From the NCBI GenBank assembly GCA_002506485.1, contig DAXQ01000054.1, forward strand, positions 1-37,014: a DNA stretch of 37,014 bases, read 5' to 3'. This document shows positions 24,731 through 32,373 of this stretch, in pieces (the first letter of the stretch is position 1; the number at the start of each line of letters is the position of its first letter). The notes under the pieces are model-generated. The model worked only from the letters and a program-made list of their open reading frames with translations, did no database searches and was not told the DNA's origin. This DNA comes from Euryarchaeota archaeon UBA136 (GTDB lineage Archaea; Thermoplasmatota; Poseidoniia; MGIII; CG-Epi1). Made by a program: the position numbers and the translations under genes.

Positions 24731-25902
24731 TATTTCAACGCCTCCTTCAGCCTAGTGTGGTTTCCGTGGATTTTTCCGTTCTCCGCTACCAAGATCCCTC
24801 CATATCCGGCTGATATTCCTCCCTCATCCCCGGTCAAAACTTGTTCTTCCGGATTTATTATCAGTTTTCCTTCTTTCACCAGCACGGTTACAAAATTAGT
24901 AATATTATTTGAATAAAGCATAGATGCCGTATTCGGAATTGTTCGACACAACATTGGTATTCCAATAATGGTCACACCATCCTTTTCTATGATTTCACCC
25001 TCGACACTTCCCACAATATTGCCTCCTGTATCACAATTCATATCGATAACCACAGCACCCTGTTTCATTTCATGGGTCATTTTCTCATTCATTTTCTTAC
25101 CGAAGAATAATTGAGGTGCACCCGCTCCAAATAATCTTGCAGTAGTTATCACAACATCCGCTTCCTTTACAGCTTTCATTAATTCCTCATCAAACGCTTG
25201 CTGAAGCCCTTTGTCTGTGAATAGTGTTGCATGACCACTAGAACTCTCGGCGTCCTTCCATCCAGGGACATCAATGAATTTTGCCCCCAAACTCTCAGTA
25301 TCCTGTTTAGCGGCCAATCTTACGTCAATAGCTTGGATAGCGGCCCCCAGTCTCTTAGCAGTTGCAATGGCTTGCAGACCGGCTACGGCAGCACCTTGGA
25401 TAACAAATTTAGCAGGCCTTACGGTACCAGCTGCAGTCATCATCATGGGGACCATCTTTGAAACGTGTAGGGATCCCATCAAGGCTGCTCTGTATCCAGA
25501 TAGATTGTCCTGGCTCGAATTGACATCCATGGATTGTCCTTTAGACAGTCTTCTGGGAATTACATCAAGTGAAAGTAACGTAATTCTTGCGTCTATTATC
25601 TTCCTTGTTTGCTCCAAATTTCTAAAAGGATCAGCTATGCAAGCCAACATTTGGCCTTTTTTCATCATTTTGAAATCAGGGACATCAATTGAAGCAATCA
25701 ATTCAGACCCCATAACCTCCACTAGGTCCCCTATCCTTCCCCCTTTATCCTCATATTCTGAATCAGAATAGCCTGATTTTTCTCCAGCTCCTTTTTCGAT
25801 AATGACCTCAAATCCTAATTTGTTCAATTTAGGTATAGAAATAGGTACAATCGAGACACGTGTTTCGTCATTATCCTTCTCTTTTGGTACTCCTAAACGC
25901 AT
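24730..25902 (-). CDS. pntAA: NAD(P) transhydrogenase alpha1 subunit (NAD-binding)
   Basis: PntAA is the soluble NAD(H)-binding domain I of the transhydrogenase, related to alanine dehydrogenase. The 390-residue protein starts MRLGVPKEKDNDETRVSIVP, the classic family N-terminus. It contains SGYRAALMGS near 131-140, the Rossmann segment QGAAVAGLQAIATAKRLGA near 170, TTARLFGAGAPQL, and VVIDMNCDTGGN. It is the first gene of the operon. The 78 bases upstream to the acyl-CoA dehydrogenase stop contain AT-rich boxes (25915-25926 and around 25931-25938) that could be the promoter, but the spacing is ambiguous. Confidence 0.95.
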   Translation of the reverse strand: MRLGVPKEKDNDETRVSIVPISIPKLNKLGFEVIIEKGAGEKSGYSDSEYEDKGGRIGDLVEVMGSELIASIDVPDFKMMKKGQMLACIADPFRNLEQTRKIIDARITLLSLDVIPRRLSKGQSMDVNSSQDNLSGYRAALMGSLHVSKMVPMMMTAAGTVRPAKFVIQGAAVAGLQAIATAKRLGAAIQAIDVRLAAKQDTESLGAKFIDVPGWKDAESSSGHATLFTDKGLQQAFDEELMKAVKEADVVITTARLFGAGAPQLFFGKKMNEKMTHEMKQGAVVIDMNCDTGGNIVGSVEGEIIEKDGVTIIGIPMLCRTIPNTASMLYSNNITNFVTVLVKEGKLIINPEEQVLTGDEGGISAGYGGILVAENGKIHGNHTRLKEALK

Positions 25903-25980
25903 TTCGTTTTCCCCATTAAATATTTGAGACTAAAACAGCCTGTGATACGGGTTACAAACACACTGATAAAAGTTTTCCTA

Positions 25981-27150
25981 CTACTTGCCAATTTCTCGAG
26001 CAATGACTAATCTCTGAACCTCTTGCGTTCCTTCATAGATCTGTGTTATTTTTGCATCCCTGAAGAACCTTTCAACTGGGAATTCGGTAGTATATCCATA
26101 TCCACCCAGTATCTGAACGGCCTTTTCAGACACCCACATTGCTGTGTCACCAGCATTCAACTTTGCAAATGAGGCCTCCAACGTGTGTCTATCACCATCT
26201 TCCTCATAGTGTTTCATTTTGGACCATGCAGCCTTGTAGACCTGTAGCCTCGCAGCATCGATTCGCATAGCCATTTCAGCCAAATAATTACTAATTGACT
26301 GATGAGCAGCTATGGGCTTTCCAAAAGTCTCTCTTTCCTTCGAATATTTCAAAGCAGCCTCATATGCGCCCTGTGCAATTCCAAGAGCTTGGGCAGCTAT
26401 TCCGATTCTTGAATTATCCAAGGCGTTCATTGCGATTGCAAATCCTTTTCCGACCTCTCCCAGCACATTTTCCTTAGGAACCTTGCAATTGTCAAGAATC
26501 AGAGTACAGGTGTCACTGGATCGAATTCCCAGTTTGTCTTCTTTCTTTCCTATCTTGAAACCTTCAAAGTCTTTCTCTATGATGAAACCAGTTACACCAC
26601 CATGCTTTTTCTTACCATACTCAGGATCATCAGTCACCTTGGCAAAAACCACGAAAAGGTCAGCTGTGGTGCCATTGGTTACCCACATTTTTTCTCCATT
26701 TAGGATAAAATTCGAACCGTCTTCAGTAGCCTTGGCAACCATTGCGGCAGCATCAGTACCAGACCCCGCCTCACTCAAAGAGTAGGCTCCCAAATGTTCA
26801 CCCGAAGCCAGTTTAGGCAGGTATTTTTTCTTCTGTTCTTCGTTCCCGTTCAGTACAATCGTCATAGAGCACAACCCCACATGAACTGCAACCATGACCC
26901 CTAGTGAAGAATCAACTCTGGACAATTCTTCAATCACGATCGCTTCCGAGATATCATCTAGTTTCTGACCACCATATTCTTCGGATATCGTCATCCCCGC
27001 AAACCCGAGTCCGGCAAATTCCTTGAATTCATCGATCGGAGGTCTTTGTTCCTTGTCTCTTTGATGGCAACTGGGACCGGCTACGGTCTCGGCAAAATCA
27101 CGTACCATATCCCTAATCATTGCCTGCTCATCAGTTTCTGCAAAATCCAT
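25981..27150 (-). CDS. Acyl-CoA dehydrogenase
   Basis: This FAD enzyme performs alpha-beta dehydrogenation of acyl-CoA in fatty- or amino-acid degradation, passing electrons to ETF. The protein is 389 residues from ATG 27150, with the standard three-domain fold. Visible motifs are AYSLSEAGSGTDAAAM (FAD/substrate region), LGIRSSDTC, and the C-terminal RDAKITQIYEGTQEVQRLVIAR carrying the catalytic Glu of short- and medium-chain enzymes. I prefer ATG 27150 over GTG 27159 because GGTGG lies six bases before it and the longer form adds only MVR. The start is nested right after the NAC stop, so the two are co-translated. Chain-length specificity cannot be told. Confidence 0.93.
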   Translation of the reverse strand: MDFAETDEQAMIRDMVRDFAETVAGPSCHQRDKEQRPPIDEFKEFAGLGFAGMTISEEYGGQKLDDISEAIVIEELSRVDSSLGVMVAVHVGLCSMTIVLNGNEEQKKKYLPKLASGEHLGAYSLSEAGSGTDAAAMVAKATEDGSNFILNGEKMWVTNGTTADLFVVFAKVTDDPEYGKKKHGGVTGFIIEKDFEGFKIGKKEDKLGIRSSDTCTLILDNCKVPKENVLGEVGKGFAIAMNALDNSRIGIAAQALGIAQGAYEAALKYSKERETFGKPIAAHQSISNYLAEMAMRIDAARLQVYKAAWSKMKHYEEDGDRHTLEASFAKLNAGDTAMWVSEKAVQILGGYGYTTEFPVERFFRDAKITQIYEGTQEVQRLVIAREIGK

Positions 27151-27151
27151 C

Positions 27152-27511
27152 CTAACCACCCATGAGCTTGATTATCGCCTCTGCCGGTTCTCCGTCACAT
27201 TCTTCGAGTGCGGCCTTGGCCTTCTCTTGAGACACCCCGGCTTGTGAAGCTACTAGTTCGATATCCTCATTCGGTATACTTGTATTCTCATCCTCTCCAT
27301 CCAAACCTCTTTCTTGAGGTTCTCCAACAATTTGATAGGTCTGCTGCCCCATTAGATTCATTGCACTTACAGATGGGTTGCTGAAATACAATTCTTTTTC
27401 TTTGGTCCTGATTATAACCTCGGTAGCATCAATCTCCTCAGTTGAATTCTGCAATTGTTTTTGCAATTTTTTCATCATTCGGGGATTCATACGCCCCATA
27501 CCCGGCATCAT
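27152..27511 (-). CDS. nac: Archaeal nascent polypeptide-associated complex protein
   Basis: This is a ribosome-associated chaperone homologous to eukaryotic NAC alpha. The 119-residue protein has a methionine- and arginine-rich N-terminus that may touch the ribosome (NPRMMKKLQKQLQ). A NAC beta-sandwich domain covers about 20-70 (TEVIIRTKEKELYFSNPSVSA, QQTYQIVGE) and a C-terminal UBA domain about 80-119 (IELVASQAGVSQEKAKAAL). Archaeal NAC acts as a homodimer, so no beta partner is expected. Two tandem ATG codons at 27511 and 27508 are both possible starts. It lies 31 bases after pelota and overlaps the acyl-CoA dehydrogenase ribosome site. Confidence 0.93.
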   Translation of the reverse strand: MMPGMGRMNPRMMKKLQKQLQNSTEEIDATEVIIRTKEKELYFSNPSVSAMNLMGQQTYQIVGEPQERGLDGEDENTSIPNEDIELVASQAGVSQEKAKAALEECDGEPAEAIIKLMGG

Positions 27512-27542
27512 GCTCGTGTTACACCCTCCCCTCTAAAAGAAT

Positions 27543-28565
27543 TTATGTCAGCCGATATCGTAGAACAACAGCCATCTCCCCTAGACCTGCCAGCATCTCC
27601 CCTCCATGATGATGCGAAGAGATTTCAATTATGGAGGTTCTGTTTCTATCTGCTAGATTCATCAATTTTCTCCCCTCTTTACTTCTGGTTTTTTCCGATA
27701 AAATTAGCATTGTTTCTGCGGCACCTGCACTAATCGCGTTTCCGACTTCTGTCTTACCGTAGGTTGCCATATCCTTGGAAAGAGCCTCCCTGAGTTTCTC
27801 AACGGTAGCCATCTCTTCCTGGATTTTTATCTGAGCTACTGCCTTTGGTAGGGTCCCTCTACTAATCGCCTCATGGATTCCGGTCATTCCTCCCTGACCA
27901 GAATTCTCAATCACACATCCTTCGAATATCTCTGGGGCGTCATTTTTTCCGACGGCCACAAAATCTTCTTTGAGAAATCCCGGTCCAATAACAACTATGA
28001 TTGCGTTTTTGATGTGCACATCAACAAGTTGCTTAACAGTCCTACTATAGAATGCCTTCAATTCTTCACCCCCCGTTGACTTTCCACTACCGGCCCGATT
28101 AAGGGTTTTTACCTCACGAATACCATACGTTCTCAATTCGGCGATTGTTATGCTGTCACTTTCTATTGCAACAGCTAGTGCGGTTACGGTTGGTTGTGCC
28201 GCCTCTTTCAGCCGTTTCTTTTGATGAGGGTGCCATCGTGTCTTACCAATCTCGAAATCATCACCAGGTTCTAGTATCAATGTGTGATGGGAACCTTGGT
28301 CCCTCTCTCCCACTGCAATCACACCATGACACCTTAACCTCTGGCCAAACGATTGATATTCTACATTCTTGACTTCTAGCGTCAATTTCATTTTTTGTTT
28401 TTTCCCTCTTTCTTTTCTGATTCTATCAGATTGCGCCGTCTCTCTCCTTTCGGTTAGAGCTCTGACCATGTCACCTTCATCCAGAATTAGGTTCAAATGG
28501 TACAGATCATCTTCGTGCTCTAATCTGATGTGATAGATATTGATATCACGTTTTCTTACTCTCAA
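27543..28565 (-). CDS. pelA: Pelota/Dom34 mRNA surveillance protein
   Basis: Pelota binds stalled ribosomes with an empty or mRNA-filled A site and, with aIF/EF1A and ABCE1, releases them. The 340-residue protein has the Sm-like N domain (MRVRKRDINIYHIRLEHEDDL to about 125), a central domain (about 130-255, with ALAVAIESDSITIAEL and VIGPGFLKEDF) and a C domain (about 260-340, EKTRSKEGRKLMNLADRNRTSIIEISSHHHGGEML). The eRF1 GGQ motif is absent, as expected. The start is TTG 28565, fixed by homology at the first strand; a GAGGT site sits only three bases upstream. Six bases separate it from the TFB stop. Confidence 0.95.
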   Translation of the reverse strand: MRVRKRDINIYHIRLEHEDDLYHLNLILDEGDMVRALTERRETAQSDRIRKERGKKQKMKLTLEVKNVEYQSFGQRLRCHGVIAVGERDQGSHHTLILEPGDDFEIGKTRWHPHQKKRLKEAAQPTVTALAVAIESDSITIAELRTYGIREVKTLNRAGSGKSTGGEELKAFYSRTVKQLVDVHIKNAIIVVIGPGFLKEDFVAVGKNDAPEIFEGCVIENSGQGGMTGIHEAISRGTLPKAVAQIKIQEEMATVEKLREALSKDMATYGKTEVGNAISAGAAETMLILSEKTRSKEGRKLMNLADRNRTSIIEISSHHHGGEMLAGLGEMAVVLRYRLT

Positions 28566-28571
28566 GGGACC

Positions 28572-29516
28572 TCACAGGTACATAGTGATGTCTAGATTCT
28601 TAGCCAGTTCCTTGTAACGATTTCTTATGGTGACCTCAGTGACTCCCACTGTGTCAGCAATGGTCTTCTGGGTCTTTCTCTGGTCATATACCACAGACGC
28701 AATGTAAATTGCAGCTGCTGCAACGCCCGTAGGCCCTCTGCCAGAGGTTAATTCAGCCTCAATTGCCTGGTTTAGTATATTTATTGCGGCACTCTCTACA
28801 TATCCCGGTAACTCAAGTTCTCTGCAAAAACGGATTATGTATACAGCAGGTGAGGCTGGTTGTAGATTGAGTTTCAATTCCCTTGAGATGTACCTGTAAG
28901 TTCTTCCAACTTCTTTCTTTGAGGCTCTTGATGCCTGTGTGATCTCACTAAGTGTTCTTGGGACTTCACATCTTCTACAGGCACCATAAAGCGCGGCTGC
29001 AGCTACTCCCTCCACGGAACGTCCCCTGACTAGGTTATCTTGTACAGCCCTTCTGTAAAGCATTGCAGCTTCTTCCCTTACCTGCCGGTGCAACCCAATT
29101 TTTGAAGCGAGTCGGTTGAGTTCGTTAAGAGCTTGAGCCAAATTTCGATCAGCAGAGTTAGATGCTCTGGTACGATTCTGCCATTTTCTCATTCTATAAA
29201 CTTGGGAACGGTTTTTGGTAGGTACGTTGTTGCCATAGATGTCTCTGCTTCCCCATCCAATGTCCGTAGACAGTCCTTTATCATGAATCATGACAGTCAT
29301 CGGTGCACCCCCCCTGGCTCTCCTCTCGTTCTGTTCAGAATCAAAGGCCCTCCATTCAGGCCCCTGATCAATTACCTGGTCGTCAACTACGAGTCCACAG
29401 TTCCTGCAGGTGACCTCTCCCCGCTTGTAATCTCTAACAATGTGGCCTGAATCACATTCCGGGCACTCAGTCAACTCCTCAAGGTCTACTTCGGGGACTT
29501 CTTTTGAGTTATCCAT
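28572..29516 (-). CDS. tfb: Transcription initiation factor B (TFIIB homologue)
   Basis: TFB recruits RNA polymerase to the TBP-TATA complex. The 314-residue protein has an N-terminal zinc ribbon with Cys18, Cys21, Cys37 and Cys40 (CPEC...CRNC). A B-reader/linker follows (DQGPEWRAFDSEQ, then GGAPMTVMIHDKGLSTDIGW). Two cyclin-fold repeats span about 110-205 and 210-310, each with the typical (A)AA(A/I)Y motif: GVAAAALYGACRR and GVAAAAIYIASVV. The recognition helix near the C-terminus (TIADTVGVTEVTIRNRYKEL) should read the BRE. It heads a unit with pelota, NAC and acyl-CoA dehydrogenase. The promoter box is at 29544-29551, giving a very short leader. Whether paralogues exist cannot be seen here. 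Confidence 0.97.
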   Translation of the reverse strand: MDNSKEVPEVDLEELTECPECDSGHIVRDYKRGEVTCRNCGLVVDDQVIDQGPEWRAFDSEQNERRARGGAPMTVMIHDKGLSTDIGWGSRDIYGNNVPTKNRSQVYRMRKWQNRTRASNSADRNLAQALNELNRLASKIGLHRQVREEAAMLYRRAVQDNLVRGRSVEGVAAAALYGACRRCEVPRTLSEITQASRASKKEVGRTYRYISRELKLNLQPASPAVYIIRFCRELELPGYVESAAINILNQAIEAELTSGRGPTGVAAAAIYIASVVYDQRKTQKTIADTVGVTEVTIRNRYKELAKNLDITMYL

Positions 29517-29543
29517 AGGGCTTAATTACCATGTCATTTTGGG

Positions 29544-29551
29544 ATTATAAG
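29544..29551 (-). promoter_or_regulatory. TATA-like box for tfb unit
   Basis: Minus strand CTTATAAT, centred about 31 bases before the ATG at 29516, so the leader would be only a few bases. No SD is present. Confidence 0.4.
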
Positions 29552-29615
29552 GCTTGGCCCACTGTCTTTAAATTATAGGAAGTCAAGTTAGGTGGAACAT
29601 CGCTTCATTGAGCAA

Positions 29616-29625
29616 CTTATTTATC
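29616..29625 (+). promoter_or_regulatory. TATA-like box for HD-phosphohydrolase unit
   Basis: CTTATTTATC, centred about 30 bases before the ATG at 29650. Between it and the start codon lies a perfect 10-base palindrome, TACCTAGGTA (29640-29649), directly abutting the ATG. Confidence 0.4.
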
Positions 29626-29649
29626 ATGCCTGTCTGACCTACCTAGGTA

Positions 29650-30798
29650 ATGACAAGAGTTCGGGATCCAATTCACGACTACATTGATTTGACTCCTTTG
29701 GAGGTTAGATTGGTTGACACTCCCGCTTACCAAAGATTACGCTGGATTCGTCAATTAGGCCCTACTAACCTTGTCTATCCGGGCGCAAATCATACGCGGC
29801 ATGAGCATTGCATGGGGACATGCCATGTTGTTGGTAGAATAGCTGATTCTATAGGTTTGGATTCACATGATAAGCAACTAGCCTCTGTGGCAGGATTATT
29901 GCATGATTTAGGCCACTCACCTTTTTCCCATCTTGGGGATGAAGTTGCTGGTTTGGAGGATCATGTAATCCGAACTACTAAGTTGGTGTCCGATGCGGAA
30001 ATATCAGACATACTATCTGAGGAAGGTATTGATTCAAAAGAGATTAATGAAATAATCCAAGGTGCCCACAAATTAGGTCCTTTGGTTTCTGGAGATTTGG
30101 ATGGTGACCGTCTTGATTATTTGGTTCGTGATGCACATTATACTGGTGTTAGTACTGGAGTTGACGCTGGGCGGTTGATCACGACTATGGCAATGGTTGA
30201 TGAAAACCTAGTAGTGCATCAGGGCGGCCTTCCAGCAGTCGAGGCCCTCTTGACGGCAAGGTTTGCAATGTATCCCACAGTATATTTTCATTCTTTTGTG
30301 AGAGGGGCCGAATTGATGTTAGCCCGTGCGGCCAACTCGGCAATATCATCTAACAAATTTACCTATGACGATTTCGCAACCTTTACAGATCATAAATTCC
30401 TGTCAGAATTGGATAGAGCTGGTGGCTTCCCTCAGAAGACCGTAAAAGACTTCGAGAATCGTAGGATTGTAAAATCCGCGGTCAGCATAACCAAGAAACA
30501 AGCGGAAGATTCGGGCCTGAATAGATCTAGTAAAGAAGAATACGAGAATTCAATAGCTGCTAAATTGGGACTCGATGCTTCGGATATTTACGTTGACCTT
30601 CCTCCCTTATCAGTTGTTCTAGGCCTGAAAGTCAAGATTCTGAAAGACAATGATGAGGTCGTTCTGGCCCGCGATCTTTCAAGACTGGTATCTGGCCTGT
30701 ATGAAGCCCAATTTGACCATTGGCGCGGCCGGGTGTATGGCCCTTCAGGGATTGAAGATGAAGTCTCATCTGAGGCTAGTAAGGTTCTTGGTTTATAG
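29650..30798 (+). CDS. SAMHD1/dGTPase-like HD phosphohydrolase
   Basis: This 382-residue HD-superfamily enzyme resembles deoxynucleotide triphosphohydrolases. The metal-binding residues are His51 (TRHEH), His85-Asp86 (LLHDLGHSPFSH) and an Asp in SGDLDGDRLDYLVRDAHYTG (about 149-165). The last is the same arrangement as SAMHD1's VDVDKWDYFARDCHH. The N-terminal VRDPIHDYIDLTPLE is also typical of this family. Substrates are probably dNTPs but are not established for this subgroup. The ATG at 29650 is leaderless or nearly so by promoter spacing. Its stop directly abuts the protease start, and dihydroorotase follows, so a nucleotide-pool role for the operon is reasonable. Confidence 0.87.
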   Translation: MTRVRDPIHDYIDLTPLEVRLVDTPAYQRLRWIRQLGPTNLVYPGANHTRHEHCMGTCHVVGRIADSIGLDSHDKQLASVAGLLHDLGHSPFSHLGDEVAGLEDHVIRTTKLVSDAEISDILSEEGIDSKEINEIIQGAHKLGPLVSGDLDGDRLDYLVRDAHYTGVSTGVDAGRLITTMAMVDENLVVHQGGLPAVEALLTARFAMYPTVYFHSFVRGAELMLARAANSAISSNKFTYDDFATFTDHKFLSELDRAGGFPQKTVKDFENRRIVKSAVSITKKQAEDSGLNRSSKEEYENSIAAKLGLDASDIYVDLPPLSVVLGLKVKILKDNDEVVLARDLSRLVSGLYEAQFDHWRGRVYGPSGIEDEVSSEASKVLGL

Positions 30799-32373
30799 AT
30801 GTCAAAGACCATTCAGAAATTTATCGAAGGCCTAGGTTGGAGGGTAGATAATTATTCATGGGATGGCAATGCCCATTTGTTCTATGTGGATGAGCCTGAA
30901 AATCTCGACGAACGATTTGAAGAGTTAAGACTGGCCTTCAAGGCAACTAGTAAACTAGGGAATGAACGCACATTTCCAATGCTGAGGAGAGCAGGTGATG
31001 AACTCATTCTTGTTGTTCTACCTCAACCGACATTTGATTATACACAGAATCGGACAAATTTGTACCTTCTTATTGCCACCATTTTCACTACTACCTGGGC
31101 AGGGTCTATGTGGTGGGCTTCCTATGTGAATTCCAATGTTCTTGAGATGAGTTGGTGGTGGTTGAGAATTATAATAACCCCAGACGTCTTTTTCATGGGC
31201 TTTTTGACTTTTTCTCTTCCATTAATGGCAATTCTAGGAACCCATGAGATGGGACATTACTACTATGCCAAGAAGCACAATCTGGATGCTTCTCTTCCAT
31301 TCTTCCTGCCCATGCCACCCATGATCTTTCCATTTGGTACGATGGGTGCCTTCATTTCCATCCGAGAACCGATACCTAATCGCAAGGCGTTGCTAGATGT
31401 CGGTGCTAGCGGCCCGATTGCAGGTTTGTTAGTTGCAATCCCGGTGACCTTGCTTGGCTTCTGGCTAACTGAACGTAATGCAGTTCCCGTGCCTATAGAC
31501 TCGGGGGATTCTTTGTATCTTGGTTCATCTATATTCTTTGAGGCACTGTATTCGTTGAGCGAGCTATTCTATCCTTCATCCGGAGACTATCTTTCACATC
31601 CTGTGGTCCTTGCTGGATGGACCGGTTTTTTTGTGACTGCCCTTAATTTAATGCCCGCTGGTCAACTTGATGGGGGCCATATTGCGCGAGCCTTGTTAGG
31701 TCCAAAATCGAATGGCCTTTCCTATACTGTCATTTTTCTTCTGATACTCATGACGTTCTATGGAATACCTGGCTTTGGCCCACCATATACTGGTTGGGCA
31801 ATCTACGCTATGCTAATCTTCTTTCTAGGGACCTCACACCCCCCTCCTTCCGAGGAATTATCCGATTTGGGAAAATCCCGGTTTGCAATAGGAGCGTTAA
31901 CAGGCCTTATTCTACTGACCACCTTTACCCCCTCTCCTATCTTTGAAGTAGATTCACCATTCTCCTTGGATATTGATGTCGATGAGACGGTTTTTAGCCC
32001 CGTTTTCAATGAATCTAACCAGACATCTTTAAGGATTCTTAATAATGGACAGAGTGAAGGTTGGGACAACATTACGGTCAATGTTGGTAATCTAGACAAT
32101 TTCACCTTGGACTTGCGTGTCGATTATGTTAATATCAGTGAATTGGATAATCAGTTTGATTCAACATCACCTGAATTCTTGGAATATGTTAATGATGATG
32201 GGACAAACCTCACCTTGAATCTCACATCCAATTCTTATGCTAATTTGACTTTGACTATCACTCCAGTAGGCCAGGTTGAAGCTGGAAAATACACTTTTAA
32301 CATAGAATTATTGAGCAGGACTGAACGGGTTTATACAACGACCTTTGCCTTGACCGTAGAGGAACAAAATTAA
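30799..32373 (+). CDS. Site-2-protease-type (M50) membrane metalloprotease with C-terminal ectodomain
   Basis: This intramembrane protease family cuts transmembrane regulators or clears membrane proteins. In 524 residues: a soluble N-terminal domain (1-85), a first helix near 86-108, then the zinc motif HEMGH at 149-153 within a membrane segment. The family's FPFGTMGAFISIREPIPNRKALLDVGASGP region follows at about 176-206, and the third ligand is in LMPAGQLDGGH (about 284-294). This layout resembles plant EGY and archaeal/cyanobacterial M50 proteins. Helices continue to about 380. Residues about 385-524 form a beta-rich, Asn/Thr-rich domain with many N-x-T/S sites and no return helix, probably outside the cell. 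It abuts the HD gene and overlaps pyrC by one base. The substrate is unknown. Confidence 0.87.
   Translation: MSKTIQKFIEGLGWRVDNYSWDGNAHLFYVDEPENLDERFEELRLAFKATSKLGNERTFPMLRRAGDELILVVLPQPTFDYTQNRTNLYLLIATIFTTTWAGSMWWASYVNSNVLEMSWWWLRIIITPDVFFMGFLTFSLPLMAILGTHEMGHYYYAKKHNLDASLPFFLPMPPMIFPFGTMGAFISIREPIPNRKALLDVGASGPIAGLLVAIPVTLLGFWLTERNAVPVPIDSGDSLYLGSSIFFEALYSLSELFYPSSGDYLSHPVVLAGWTGFFVTALNLMPAGQLDGGHIARALLGPKSNGLSYTVIFLLILMTFYGIPGFGPPYTGWAIYAMLIFFLGTSHPPPSEELSDLGKSRFAIGALTGLILLTTFTPSPIFEVDSPFSLDIDVDETVFSPVFNESNQTSLRILNNGQSEGWDNITVNVGNLDNFTLDLRVDYVNISELDNQFDSTSPEFLEYVNDDGTNLTLNLTSNSYANLTLTITPVGQVEAGKYTFNIELLSRTERVYTTTFALTVEEQN

Noticed and set aside
25274..25771. 165-residue plus-strand open frame inside pntAA
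   Set aside because: It is antisense to a well-conserved gene; its composition is just the complement of pntAA codons and no motif is visible.
26312..26785. 157-residue plus-strand open frame inside acyl-CoA dehydrogenase
   Set aside because: It is antisense to a conserved region of the enzyme, with no independent expression signal.
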